A DNA stretch of 64,000 nt from Telmatobacter sp. DSM 110680 (GTDB taxonomy: Bacteria > Acidobacteriota > Terriglobia > Terriglobales > Acidobacteriaceae): NCBI RefSeq assembly GCF_039994875.1, contig NZ_CP121196.1, positions 2,790,001 through 2,854,000 on the forward strand. Reading direction: 5' to 3'. Position 1 is the first letter of the stretch. Each line of letters starts with the position of its first letter. The notes below the pieces were generated by a model. That model searched no databases. It saw only the letters and a list, made by a program, of their open reading frames with translations, and was not told where the DNA came from. The position numbers were made by a program, and so were the translations under genes. Positions 52,648 to 62,296 of this stretch are shown piece after piece.

Positions 52648-53802
52648 TCAGCGTTCGGCAATCTGCGAAAGTTCAGACCCGGCAAGCAGGAATGCACCCA
52701 CGCCATAGACATAGCTTGAAGATGGTTTGAATTTACCGGGCTCGCCGCCGATGGGCTGAATCGAACCTAACCTTCCATCCGCGTATACATGCGTCAGCAT
52801 TCCTTGCCACGACTTTTTTACGATGGGCAGATACTTTCTGCGATCAAGAAACTTGTGGTGAATTCCCCAGGCCAGGGCGTAAGTAAAAAAGCCTGACCCG
52901 GAGATCTCCGGATTGGGATAAGACCCTGGATCAAGCAGGCTGGCGCGCCAAAGCCCATCTGCTTGTTGCAAGCCGGCAATGCGCTCTGCCATGTCTCTGA
53001 ATTGTTTTTCATATCTGGCACGCTCGGGGTAATCCGCAGGCATGCGTTCGAGCACCATCGCCAGCCCCGCAAGAACCCATCCGTTGCCGCGCGACCAGAA
53101 GACCTTCTGGCCATTGGCTTCGCGCATCGTAAGAAAACGGTCGTCGCGGAAGTAGAGATGCTCGGCGGGATCGTAAAGTGCGCCCGATGTAATCCACCAC
53201 TCGCGATTCATAAAGTCGAGATAGCGATGATCGCCAGTGGCGACGGATAACTGTGCGAGAACGGGAGGAGCCATATAAAGCGCGTCGCACCACCACCATA
53301 AATTTTTCTTCGGATCATCAGGCCGTGCGAGCAGTTTGTCCAGACCTTCACGCGTCGCGACAATCTCCTCCGGCTTCTGATCGCCGGAATACAGCGTGAG
53401 GTAGGTCAGCCCGATGGCTTCGTCGTCTGCGTGAGCGAAGCGCGGGCCGAATTCCCAGTGATTCTCCCGGGCAACCTGGAAAACGCGGTCGCGGTAAGCG
53501 TCGTCGCCAGTGCTTTTGGATGCAGCAAGGAGCCCGTCATAGAGCGCGGCAAACGTCCACCCGATGTTGTACCGCCCCTCGGAGTGCTGTAACTGCCAAT
53601 CGGCAACCTTCGTCATCGCCTTGAGGATTGCCGCACGTTTCAGACTCGGATCCAAGTTGGTAGCAAGCGGCCCAGGATTGTCCGGTTCGTCGCCAGCGGC
53701 TGCTCGTTCATCAAGGACAGTCGGATTATTTTGTGCGACCGATCGCATGCTGAATGAAGCGACGATCGCCAGAAGTGAGAACGCAAAAAGATACTTTTTC
53801 AT
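52648..53802 (-). CDS. GH105/GH88 unsaturated glycuronyl hydrolase
   Basis: The 384-residue secreted enzyme (signal peptide residues 1-23, ending in VAQ) belongs to the YteR/RhiN type. It removes the unsaturated uronyl residue left by polysaccharide lyases, for example in pectin or rhamnogalacturonan breakdown. It shows the alpha/alpha-barrel repeats and conserved catalytic segments HADDEAIGLTYLTLY and LWWWCDALYMAPPVLAQL, plus FWSRGNGWVLAGLAMVLE. It is divergent from the alginate-lyase-like gene at 54029, so the two enzymes may act in sequence on the same uronic-acid polymer. Confidence 0.92.
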   Translation of the reverse strand: MKKYLFAFSLLAIVASFSMRSVAQNNPTVLDERAAAGDEPDNPGPLATNLDPSLKRAAILKAMTKVADWQLQHSEGRYNIGWTFAALYDGLLAASKSTGDDAYRDRVFQVARENHWEFGPRFAHADDEAIGLTYLTLYSGDQKPEEIVATREGLDKLLARPDDPKKNLWWWCDALYMAPPVLAQLSVATGDHRYLDFMNREWWITSGALYDPAEHLYFRDDRFLTMREANGQKVFWSRGNGWVLAGLAMVLERMPADYPERARYEKQFRDMAERIAGLQQADGLWRASLLDPGSYPNPEISGSGFFTYALAWGIHHKFLDRRKYLPIVKKSWQGMLTHVYADGRLGSIQPIGGEPGKFKPSSSYVYGVGAFLLAGSELSQIAER

Positions 53803-54028
53803 TCAACCTGCCCGAGGAATATCCCTCAAAGTAGTGTATCGAGTCATCGGACCGATCAGCATCCAATCGAAAAGTGGTTGGCGTAAAGCCATGGGTGACG
53901 ATAACTTTATCGAGGAAGTCGCAGTCCTATCTTGAACTGAGGAACTCGAAACTTTATTGTTCGGGATATCTTGACGCCAGTGTGCGAGGGCTATCAATGA
54001 CCGGGCCAGCATCGGAGGAAATTCGGCG

Positions 54029-55075
54029 ATGACGCGAATCCATCTTGGTGCGTTGGTTTGGCTCGTAGCAGCGTGTGGCGCGCTTGACCTCCATGCGGCG
54101 CGGCTTCGCTCCCCATGGGACCTGAGTGATGTGAAGCTTACGGATGCAAGCTATGCATGTCCGGAGCCGGCGCACCTGTCTCCCGATCTCGCCACGGATG
54201 GTTTCTATTCCGATCGCAAATCTTCCATCATCGACCCTGCGAAAATGAAGGCTTACGCTGCGTCATCGGGACCGTACAAAAGATTAGGCGATGAGGCGGT
54301 CAATGCTGCGGACGCTTATCGTACTACCGGCAGTCGTGCAGCGGCACAGTGCGTTCTCAATTTGTTAAGCACGGCCGCCGCCGATGGTGTCTTCACCGGA
54401 AAAATGTCGTCGCGCCAGGCGTATTACGTGCAAGGGTGGGTTATCGGCGCAGCTGCAATCGCATACCTAAAGATTAGGGATAGCGGCGTCGTTCAGCCAC
54501 AGTCGCATGCGGCGCTGGCCGCGTGGATGAAGTCAGTTGCCCGGCAAACGATAGATTTCTATGCCGCAGCCAAGCCCAGCGGAGAAGCTGGCAACAATCA
54601 TCTTTATTGGGCGGGGGTTGAGATAGCTGCGATAGCCATTGCGACCGACGATCGCAATCTCTTCGACTGGGCGGTTGCAACGTACAAGAATGGCGTGCAG
54701 CAGATTACCCCGGATGGCAATCTTCCGTTAGAGATGCGTCGTGGCCAGCGAGCGTTGCACTACCACCTCTACGCGATCGCTCCACTGGTCTATCTCGCCG
54801 AATTCGGGAAGGACAACGGGATAGATCTTTTCGGAGAGAATGACTTTGCGCTCAAGCGGCTGGTTGACCGATCCATCGCGGGCCTGAACGGAAGTGGCTA
54901 CTTCGATCAGCAATCTGACGTACCGCAAGATACGCCGAAGGGGCCACCGACGGCGGAAGAGATCAGTTGGGCCCGGATTTATGTTCATCACTTTCCCGAT
55001 CCTGTAATTTCGAATCTCCTCGCCGAGGCGACTTCGCTTTCCTACATGTATCTCGGTGGGTTGCCGCCCTATTGA
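54029..55075 (+). CDS. Alginate lyase (PL5-like)
   Basis: The 348-residue exported protein (signal residues 1-22) has the alpha/alpha-barrel of AlgL-type polysaccharide lyases. Key segments are GNNHLYWAGVEIAAIAIAT (the conserved Asn-Asn-His-x-Tyr/Trp site), TPDGNLPLEMRRGQRALHYH with the catalytic Arg/His/Tyr cluster, and YLAEFG. The enzyme cleaves mannuronate linkages by beta-elimination. The product would be an unsaturated oligouronide, the type of substrate removed by the GH105 enzyme encoded divergently. Confidence 0.85.
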   Translation: MTRIHLGALVWLVAACGALDLHAARLRSPWDLSDVKLTDASYACPEPAHLSPDLATDGFYSDRKSSIIDPAKMKAYAASSGPYKRLGDEAVNAADAYRTTGSRAAAQCVLNLLSTAAADGVFTGKMSSRQAYYVQGWVIGAAAIAYLKIRDSGVVQPQSHAALAAWMKSVARQTIDFYAAAKPSGEAGNNHLYWAGVEIAAIAIATDDRNLFDWAVATYKNGVQQITPDGNLPLEMRRGQRALHYHLYAIAPLVYLAEFGKDNGIDLFGENDFALKRLVDRSIAGLNGSGYFDQQSDVPQDTPKGPPTAEEISWARIYVHHFPDPVISNLLAEATSLSYMYLGGLPPY

Positions 55076-55259
55076 AAAAGATCTCGAACTCTTCTTCACA
55101 TGCATGCGTTTGATCACGAGGGTTGAACGAAACGGATCCCCCATCGGGTCAACATGCGAGGTACTACGGTACGAAAGAGTAACCCTCAGACCACGTCAAC
55201 CGTGTACCCGAGCATCATAGGGTTATGGATTTTTGCACCCTGCCTATGAGGAGTTCCCT

Positions 55260-55892
55260 ATGAGTTCCCAGCAATCCCCCGCAACGCCCATGGATCGACG
55301 TCAATTTGCCGCCATGATTTCGGCCGTCGGGCTGTCGTCGCCTGAGTCCGTCTTTGGGCAACACGGAGTCGAAGAACCGGAGACTATTCAGCTATCGCGC
55401 AACGGCTGGGTGCCAAATAACGATCGCCTACCGGTTCTTATCTACCGCGACGTTCTCGACGTATCGGGGTCCGACCCGGCTTCAAAATTCGAGCAGGCGT
55501 TTTTACGCAACGGATGGCCTCCTCAATGGCGCAACGGAATTTATGACTTTCATCACTACCACTCCACTGCACATGAAGTACTGGGCATCGCGGGTGGGCA
55601 GGGACGCATCATCCTCGGTGGTCCTGGTGGACACGAACTCACTTTGAATGCAGGCGACATTCTTGTATTGCCCGCGGGTACCGGTCATTGCAAGCTTGCC
55701 TGTTCACCGGAGTTTCTCGTGGTGGGCGCCTATCCTCCTCGTCAATCGTGGGATATTTGCCGGAGCGCCCCATCGCAAGTTGAACGCAATCGAATCCGCA
55801 CATTATCATTTCCGGTTTCCGATCCGTTCACTGGTTCCCGGGGCGCGCTGACCAGGCTCTGGCACTTGCCTCCGCCCGAAGACCCTGCATAA
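55260..55892 (+). CDS. Tat-exported cupin protein
   Basis: The 210-residue protein starts with a twin-arginine region (MDRRQFAAMISAVGLSSP). A cupin of the YjlB kind follows: DVSGSDPASKFEQAF, IYDFHHYHSTAHEVLGIAGG with the His-x4-His/Glu metal-binding motif 1, and GDILVLPAGTGHCKL motif 2. Metal-dependent sugar binding or isomerisation is plausible. GAGGAG precedes the ATG at 55260; the frame also opens at 55233. It lies 31 bp upstream of the lipase maturation factor gene. Confidence 0.85.
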   Translation: MSSQQSPATPMDRRQFAAMISAVGLSSPESVFGQHGVEEPETIQLSRNGWVPNNDRLPVLIYRDVLDVSGSDPASKFEQAFLRNGWPPQWRNGIYDFHHYHSTAHEVLGIAGGQGRIILGGPGGHELTLNAGDILVLPAGTGHCKLACSPEFLVVGAYPPRQSWDICRSAPSQVERNRIRTLSFPVSDPFTGSRGALTRLWHLPPPEDPA

Positions 55893-55923
55893 CGACCTGC
55901 GAGATCGCTAAGATGTTCTTGAT

Positions 55924-57576
55924 ATGCCGGAGCACAGCGCTGGCAAGTTGATCTTATGGTTGTTTGATTCCCGCGAAGGTTCTCGAGGTAGATTGCTGCC
56001 TCGGTGGTTCTTTCTGCGCGCTCTGGCGGCCATCTATTTTTCAGCTTTCTATTCTCTGCTGTTTCAGATCGAGGGGTTGATCGGCCCGCATGGTATATTT
56101 CCGGCGCACGATTACCTTGCCGCTGTCGAACAGCAATATCCATCGGCGAAGCTGTGGTTCGCACCGACAGTATTTTGGCTGAACTCGAGTTCGCAAGCCC
56201 TCATGCTGATCACGTGGATTGGGTTGCTGGCATCCATCGTGGCGTTCGTGAATCTGTGGCCCCGGCTCAGCCTTTTCATCTGCTTCGTTTGCTTTCTCTC
56301 GTTTGTTTCCGCGGCTGGTGAATTCTCAAATTATCAATCCGACGGAATGCTTCTGGAAGCTGGCTTCATCGCACTGTTCTTCGTGCCGCGTGGCCTAATG
56401 CCCGGGCTCGGGGCCCCTTTTCCTCCATCGCGTGCCAGCCTGTTTCTCCTGCAGTGGGAGTGGTTTCGCATCTATTTCGAATCCGGCATGGTGAAGCTCG
56501 TCAGCGGCGATCGCCAGTGGCGCACCCTAACCGCGATGGACGAGTACTACCAGAACGGCCCGCTGCCCACCTGGATCGGCTGGTACCTTGAGCATCTGCC
56601 GCATTGGTTTCACGCGGCCAGTGCCGCCGGAACGCTGATCCTCGAGCTTGCGCTGGTGTGGATGCTCTTTCTGCCTCGCCGCGGGCGTATTCTCTGTTTC
56701 TTCATCGTGACGCCCTGGGAGATCGGCGTCATTTTGACGGCCAACTACACCTTCCTCAATTACCTGGTGCTGTCGCTGGGAATTCTGTTGTTGGATGACG
56801 GATTTCTCGCTCGCTTCGTACCGACGCGATATCGTACTGCGATGGCTTCGAGTACCGTTCCTGAGACGAAGCGCGCAACGGAAGGAGAATCAGCGGATCA
56901 GGATAGAGTTATCGACCATCCCGATCGACTTGTTTTTCCCCGCTTCCTCAGAGGCTATCCGAGTGCTGTGAGCCTTGCACTCAGTGCCCTGATGCTCCTA
57001 TGGATCTTCTATAACACCACCGTGGAAATGATCGGAATTCCTTCTCGCAATCTTCCTTTTCCCATGTGGCCGATCGCAGCGCTCGAGCCGTTTCGCATTG
57101 CCAACCAGTACGGACTGTTTGCGGTGATGACGAACGGCCGATATGAAATTGAATTTCAAGGCTCGAACGACGGCCAGAATTGGACAGCCTATCCTTTCAG
57201 CAACAAACCGCAGGCGCTGGACGAGGCCCCACGGATTTATGCGCCTTATCAGCCGCGCTTCGACTGGAATCTCTGGTTTGCATCTCTTGGAGAGTGGCGC
57301 CAGGACGAACTGGTTCCTGTCACTGAACAGCGGCTGCTCGAGAATGATAAAGATGTGCTCACGCTCTTTCGCGGAAATCCTTTCTCGCAAGCGCCTCCAC
57401 GTTATGTGCGCGCCGTGCTCTGGCAATATTGGTTCACCAGCCGCGCAGAGAAACGCGATACAGGAAACTGGTGGCGGCGGAAATATCTTGGGCAATATGC
57501 GCCGGAACTCACGAAAACGCTGGACGGCCATACCGCGATTGTTCAATGGCCCGATGATCTTCCAATGCACGACTGA
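55924..57576 (+). CDS. Lipase maturation factor family membrane protein
   Basis: The 550-residue polytopic protein is homologous to eukaryotic LMF1/LMF2, which assist folding of lipases. The conserved core is seen in FQIEGLIGPHGIFPAHDYLA, YQSDGMLLEAGFIALFFVP, LLQWEWFRIYFESGMVKLVS and GDRQWRTLTAMDEYYQNGPL. A soluble C-terminal domain (FQGSNDGQNWTAYPFSNKPQ) follows. In bacteria the client is unknown. It sits between the cupin and the CrtI-like oxidoreductase, 17 bp before the latter, so they may be one transcript. Confidence 0.88.
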   Translation: MPEHSAGKLILWLFDSREGSRGRLLPRWFFLRALAAIYFSAFYSLLFQIEGLIGPHGIFPAHDYLAAVEQQYPSAKLWFAPTVFWLNSSSQALMLITWIGLLASIVAFVNLWPRLSLFICFVCFLSFVSAAGEFSNYQSDGMLLEAGFIALFFVPRGLMPGLGAPFPPSRASLFLLQWEWFRIYFESGMVKLVSGDRQWRTLTAMDEYYQNGPLPTWIGWYLEHLPHWFHAASAAGTLILELALVWMLFLPRRGRILCFFIVTPWEIGVILTANYTFLNYLVLSLGILLLDDGFLARFVPTRYRTAMASSTVPETKRATEGESADQDRVIDHPDRLVFPRFLRGYPSAVSLALSALMLLWIFYNTTVEMIGIPSRNLPFPMWPIAALEPFRIANQYGLFAVMTNGRYEIEFQGSNDGQNWTAYPFSNKPQALDEAPRIYAPYQPRFDWNLWFASLGEWRQDELVPVTEQRLLENDKDVLTLFRGNPFSQAPPRYVRAVLWQYWFTSRAEKRDTGNWWRRKYLGQYAPELTKTLDGHTAIVQWPDDLPMHD

Positions 57577-57593
57577 TCTGGGACAATGAGGAT

Positions 57594-59018
57594 ATGAAGC
57601 GCGCTTACGTCATCGGCTCCGGACCCAATGGCCTTTCCGCTGCCATCGTGCTGGCGCAAGCGGGCGTTGATGTCGAAGTCTTCGAAGCGGAGGCTGTTCC
57701 TGGAGGCGGCGCGCGCACTCTGCCATTAACGCTGCCTGGATTCGAGCACGACTTTGGGTCGGCTGTGCATCCCATGGCGGCAGGTTCACCTTTCTTTTCA
57801 TCGCTCCCGCTTGGAGAGCATTCGCTTAAGTGGATTCACGGCGAAGCACCTTTGGCGCATCCGCTTGAGGACGGATCTGCCGTAATGCTGGAGCAAGATC
57901 TTGCCGACCAGGACAGGGAATTCGGATCCGACGCCCAGGCGTGGCGAAACCTGGTTGAGCCCCTGGTTGATCACTGGGAGCAGTTTGCCCAGGATGCACT
58001 CGGACCTGCTCTCAGCATTCCACGGCATCCCTTGTTGATGGCGCGGTTCGGCCTGTCGGCGTTTCAGCCGGCGCGTCGCATTGCCATGCGTCATTTTTCG
58101 AATTCGCGAACTCGCGCTCTGTTTGCGGGTCTCGCGGGGCACTCGTTTCTGAGCTTCGATCAGATGTTGAGTTCTGCCGCTGGTCTGGTGCTAGGTGCGG
58201 CTGCGCATCGCTTCGGTTGGCCGGTCGCCCGCGGAGGATCCCAAAGCATCACGAACGCGCTTATCGGCTGCCTGCAAAGCCTCGGAGGAAAGCTTCACAC
58301 TTCGCGTCGCATTGGAGCGGAGGAGTTTCGCGAATGGAACCAATCGGATCTGGCAACACTGTTTGATACTTCGCCGCGGCAACTTGCCGCGATTGCTGGA
58401 GAGTGTCTTACGCCTAGTTTTCGTGGCCTGATGGAACGCTCTAAGCCGGGCCCCGGTGTCTTTAAGATCGACTACGCGCTATCCGAACGCGTGCCGTGGA
58501 AAGCGGCGGAGTGCCGACGTGCAATCACTGTCCACCTCGGTGGATCGTACGAAGAGATCGCCGCATCGGAAGAAGCAGTCTCGAAGGCCCTGCTTCCAGA
58601 GCGCCCGTTTGTGCTGGCCGCACAGCCATCCCTTTTTGACTCGACGCGCGCTCCGCAGGGGAAACATACGTTCTGGGCTTATTGTCACGTTCCCAACGGC
58701 TCCACTGTCGACATGACCGATCGGATCGAAGCGCAGATTGAGCGTTTTGCACCTTGCTTTCGCGATTGCGTTCTGGCACGCCACGTGTCTTCCCCGGCAA
58801 CCCTCGAGCGGATGAATGCCAACTTGATGGGCGGCGACATCAGCGGCGGAGAGATGACAATGCGGCGGTTCCTGATGCGACCTACCATGTTGACCTATGA
58901 AACCAGCGCGCCCAATCTCTTCCTATGTTCTTCCTCCACACCTCCCGGGGGTGGCGTTCATGGAATGTGTGGCTTTCGCGCTGCCAAGGTCGTGCTGCAC
59001 CGTTCGCGTTTCTTTTAA
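57594..59018 (+). CDS. CrtI/phytoene-dehydrogenase-like FAD oxidoreductase
   Basis: The 474-residue flavoprotein has the N-terminal FAD motif YVIGSGPNGLSAAIVLAQAG and the second conserved motif VPGGGARTL. The C-terminal CrtI-type segment is FLCSSSTPPGGGVHGMCGFR. Relatives desaturate or saturate carotenoids and retinoids. No carotenoid synthesis gene is nearby, so the substrate may be another isoprenoid or lipid. It is convergent with the GH3 gene and shares a terminator. Confidence 0.88.
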   Translation: MKRAYVIGSGPNGLSAAIVLAQAGVDVEVFEAEAVPGGGARTLPLTLPGFEHDFGSAVHPMAAGSPFFSSLPLGEHSLKWIHGEAPLAHPLEDGSAVMLEQDLADQDREFGSDAQAWRNLVEPLVDHWEQFAQDALGPALSIPRHPLLMARFGLSAFQPARRIAMRHFSNSRTRALFAGLAGHSFLSFDQMLSSAAGLVLGAAAHRFGWPVARGGSQSITNALIGCLQSLGGKLHTSRRIGAEEFREWNQSDLATLFDTSPRQLAAIAGECLTPSFRGLMERSKPGPGVFKIDYALSERVPWKAAECRRAITVHLGGSYEEIAASEEAVSKALLPERPFVLAAQPSLFDSTRAPQGKHTFWAYCHVPNGSTVDMTDRIEAQIERFAPCFRDCVLARHVSSPATLERMNANLMGGDISGGEMTMRRFLMRPTMLTYETSAPNLFLCSSSTPPGGGVHGMCGFRAAKVVLHRSRFF

Positions 59019-59074
59019 TGTCAGTTCGCGTCGCGCTTACACCAGTTGTGCTGGCGCAATGTACCGCAGCATAA

Positions 59075-59104
59075 AAGCGCCGGAGCATGCAGGCGCCGGC
59101 GCTT
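59075..59104. terminator. Bidirectional terminator between CrtI-like and GH3 genes
   Basis: AAGCGCCGG and CCGGCGCTT form a 9-bp stem around a 12-nt loop and are followed by TTCTTCTGTTCTTCC on the + strand. It lies between the two convergent genes. Confidence 0.75.
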
Positions 59105-59128
59105 CTTCTGTTCTTCCGTTTTTCCGTT

Positions 59129-62041
59129 TTACTTAATTTCCACTTCGTCGATCTGGAACTGGAATTTCCCCGGCTCCATGACGCGAATGAATCCGATTCC
59201 GCTCAAATCGCTTCCGTCCGTATCGAAGGTTGAGAAAGGAAATGTGTACTGCTTCCACTCCGGCCCGGCAGGGAAGGTTGTCATGGCTGGAGCTTCGCCA
59301 TTCTGACCATTGCGCGCTTCCGTCAAGACCAGCAGTGTGTAGGTGTTGCCATCTCCTTTGGCCCAGAAGCTGATGCCGCTTTTCTTCGACAGATTTGCAG
59401 GCTTCATGGGCGCGGCTCCCGGTGAGAAGAGCGCACCTGCGAAGAGGAACGCGCCTCCCGGGACCACTTCGCCCGTGACCTGCAAAGCTCCCTTGGTGTT
59501 GGCTGCGCCTGGTTCAACTACGTCCAGTTTCGAGTTGGATTTACCGCCGTTCATGGTGTCGTTCGCCGGAATCCACATGCCGTAAGCCGCCTTGACCTTT
59601 CCTTCATCAAAGTTGCTCACCATGTTTGCCTCAGATCCCGCGGGGACTTGCGCGGTTGCGGCCGGCTTTCCAGTCTCGCCGTTGACACCCGTAACGGTTA
59701 GCTTGACGGCGCTCGTCTTGTCTGAACTCGGGCCAACCATCATGTCGAAGACGCCAGGTTCAACCACGCGATGCATGTCGATATTCCAAATTGAAAGCGT
59801 CTCCGGAGTGACGGTGAATGTGACAGTTCGCTTCTCGCCGGGTTTTAAAGTAATGCGCTCGAAACCTTTCAGTTGCATCACTGGCTGTGTAACCGAAGCA
59901 ACGCGCTGATGAATATAGAACTCTGGAACCTCATCTCCTTCGCGCGTTCCGGTATTGGTCACATCCACGCTTACTTTCGCTGTTCCAGCCTGCATAATCT
60001 GCTGCGGCTCGACCTTCAAGTTGTCGAACTTGAACGAGGTGTAACTCAGCCCAAAGCCAAACGGAAACAGCGGCTGGCGCGTCGAAAACTCGTAGCTGCG
60101 ATTCGCAGACGGCTTGTGGTTGTAGTAATCGGGCAGAGCACCTACGGTATGCGGGAAAGTGATTGGAAGCTTGCCACCGGGATTCGCATCGCCAAAGATA
60201 ACGTCTGCCGCGGCGGTTCCGCCTTCCTCGCCAAGATAGAAGCCTTCCAGAATGGCTGGCACCTTTTCGGCAATGTAGTTGATGGAGAGCGGACGGCCAT
60301 TCAGCAACAGGACTACCACCGGCTTACCCGTCTCGACGACCGCTTTGACAAGGTCGTTCTGGGCACCTAACAAGTCGAGCGAATCGCGATCGCCGCGGTG
60401 ATCCTCAGACCATGCTTCGCGATTGGTGCTTTCGTTTTCGCCAACGACGACGATCGAAACATCAGCCTTCTTCGCCGCATCAACCGCAGCCTGAATGGAG
60501 GCAGTCTGCGTTTTTGGATCGACGAGTTGCACATCGTTGGCCCACCATCCGCGGAATCCCTGAGGGGCAGTCGTTATCTTGCAGCCTTCGGCGTACAGCA
60601 CTTTTACCTTGTCGCCGACCTTGGCTTTGATGCCGTCCAATACGCTGACGCCGTAGCCGGGATCGCGGCTGTATCCGCCGAGATGCACATCGGCTGCGTT
60701 GGGCCCGATCACGGCAATCGACTTCATTTTCGTCATATCCAGCGGCAGCAGGTTTTTGTCATTCTTCAGAAGGACAATCACCTTGCGTGCGGCTTCAGCA
60801 GCCAGCTTCTTGTGTTCTGGGCTGTTGTTGATTTTCTCCGCGTAGTCGGGATCGACATAGGGATTGTCGAACAAGCCAAGTCTGAACTTAGCAGTGAGAA
60901 CCCGCGCAACTGCGCGATCCACCTCGCTCTCCGATACCAGGCCTTGCTTCACCTGTTCCACGAGGCCGGGATAGATGGGCTCGTCCGAAATGTCAAAGTC
61001 GACACCGGCTGCTAACCCCACGCGGGCAGCTTCTGCCATGTCGTGTGCCACATGATGCGTGCCCATCAACATCTGCAAGCCGTTGTCGTCTGAAGACACG
61101 TAGCCATCGAAGTGCCACTCCTGCCGTAGCACTTTGTCGAGCAGCCAATGGTTTGCATGCGACGGCACGCCGTCAATCTCGTTGTAGGAGGCCATTACAC
61201 TGCCGGCGCGGCCTTCCTGCACGGCAGCCTGAAAGGGAACGAGGTAATTTTCACGGATCACGCGCTCCGAAATATTGCCCGGCGCCGTATTCGTTCCGCC
61301 TTCCGGAACCCCGTGGACCGCAAAGTGCTTTGCTGTTGCCATCACGTGATGCCGGTCGATCATGTACGAATTGCCCTGCAATCCCTCGATTGCCGCGACG
61401 CCGATCCTACTTATCAAAAACGGATCTTCGCCATAGGTTTCCTCCGTCCGTCCCCACCGCGGTTCGCGCGCAAGATCGAGCACCGGCGAGAACACCTGTC
61501 CCGCACCGCGCGAACCCGCCTCGTCTCCTACTGCGTTGAACACTTTCCTTACAAGCGCTGGATCCCAGGTTGCGGCGAGACCGAGTGCCTGCGGAAAGCT
61601 GGTGCTGCCGTATTCCATGTAGCCGTGGAGTGCCTCTCCCGGAAAGATGATTGGGATCCCCAATCTCGTCTTTTCCAACTGGTAGCGCTGAACTGCGTTG
61701 CGGAGGATGGCGGCATTTCGCGGAGTGAGCTTGAAATCCGGAGTCCATTCTGCCGCGACCGTCTGGCGTGCAGTCTCCGTCGTAAAGGTTCCTGTGGGGT
61801 CAACCACCTGGACATTCTTCTGCCACGTCCAACTAAGCTGATTTACCTTTTCTTCCAGCGTCATGCGCGGCAGCAGATCGGCAACACGATCAGCGACTGG
61901 CAGCGCTGCATCCTTGTAACGGGGCGAGTCAGAACTTGCCGGAAGCTTCTCCTGCGCGCCGGCGACAAAAGCAAGAAAACCAAGGCCCAGCAGCAGGACC
62001 GAAAATGGCAACTTTGGAGAAAAGCGCGCGGAAATCTTCAT
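59129..62041 (-). CDS. Secreted GH3 beta-glucosidase/xylosidase
   Basis: The 970-residue exported enzyme (signal residues 1-30) has two-domain GH3 architecture: a TIM barrel with RMTLEEKVNQLSWTW, the catalytic nucleophile region HFDGYVSSDDNGLQML, and the HGVPEGGTNTAPG loop. The alpha/beta sandwich (KSIAVIGPNAADVHLGGYS, VSIVVVGENESTNREAWSED) and the fibronectin-III-like domain (KVSVDVTNTGTREGDEVPEF) follow. A C-terminal carbohydrate-binding-like beta domain of about 170 residues (NFDEGKVKAAYGMWIPAND) is an extension beyond standard GH3. It probably releases glucose or xylose from oligosaccharides. A large dyad lies upstream. Confidence 0.95.
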   Translation of the reverse strand: MKISARFSPKLPFSVLLLGLGFLAFVAGAQEKLPASSDSPRYKDAALPVADRVADLLPRMTLEEKVNQLSWTWQKNVQVVDPTGTFTTETARQTVAAEWTPDFKLTPRNAAILRNAVQRYQLEKTRLGIPIIFPGEALHGYMEYGSTSFPQALGLAATWDPALVRKVFNAVGDEAGSRGAGQVFSPVLDLAREPRWGRTEETYGEDPFLISRIGVAAIEGLQGNSYMIDRHHVMATAKHFAVHGVPEGGTNTAPGNISERVIRENYLVPFQAAVQEGRAGSVMASYNEIDGVPSHANHWLLDKVLRQEWHFDGYVSSDDNGLQMLMGTHHVAHDMAEAARVGLAAGVDFDISDEPIYPGLVEQVKQGLVSESEVDRAVARVLTAKFRLGLFDNPYVDPDYAEKINNSPEHKKLAAEAARKVIVLLKNDKNLLPLDMTKMKSIAVIGPNAADVHLGGYSRDPGYGVSVLDGIKAKVGDKVKVLYAEGCKITTAPQGFRGWWANDVQLVDPKTQTASIQAAVDAAKKADVSIVVVGENESTNREAWSEDHRGDRDSLDLLGAQNDLVKAVVETGKPVVVLLLNGRPLSINYIAEKVPAILEGFYLGEEGGTAAADVIFGDANPGGKLPITFPHTVGALPDYYNHKPSANRSYEFSTRQPLFPFGFGLSYTSFKFDNLKVEPQQIMQAGTAKVSVDVTNTGTREGDEVPEFYIHQRVASVTQPVMQLKGFERITLKPGEKRTVTFTVTPETLSIWNIDMHRVVEPGVFDMMVGPSSDKTSAVKLTVTGVNGETGKPAATAQVPAGSEANMVSNFDEGKVKAAYGMWIPANDTMNGGKSNSKLDVVEPGAANTKGALQVTGEVVPGGAFLFAGALFSPGAAPMKPANLSKKSGISFWAKGDGNTYTLLVLTEARNGQNGEAPAMTTFPAGPEWKQYTFPFSTFDTDGSDLSGIGFIRVMEPGKFQFQIDEVEIK

Positions 62042-62095
62042 TGTCTTTTGCAGGTGACTGCGATTCCTTTCACGGAGTACGGCGAGTCATTCTAA

Positions 62096-62128
62096 TTGAA
62101 CTACGCACTTCATGTATGTGCAGTTCAA
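62096..62128. promoter_or_regulatory. Large dyad upstream of the GH3 gene
   Basis: TTGAACTACGCAC and GTGCAGTTCAA are inverted repeats (11 bp with a two-base bulge) around a 9-nt centre. The layout is that of an operator for a regulator of sugar-catabolic genes. Also possible as a hairpin in the 5' leader of either divergent gene. Confidence 0.4.
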
Positions 62129-62296
62129 CCAATCGCGCGGCCCTGCCTTGAAACCCCTCAAATGCGGCCTAATGGCGTCCTGACCCTTCCCGTTGAGCGT
62201 TGTTGGCATCTAAAGCCCTAGACCGCAAATCAAGTGCCGTCTGTAAAATGAATCTATCAATTTAAAGGAACCTCGCAACGAGGCCAGAAAGCATCC

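Noticed and set aside
61148..62095. 315-codon open frame opposite the GH3 gene
   Set aside because: Antisense to a well-recognised enzyme and without any domain; an artefact of codon use.
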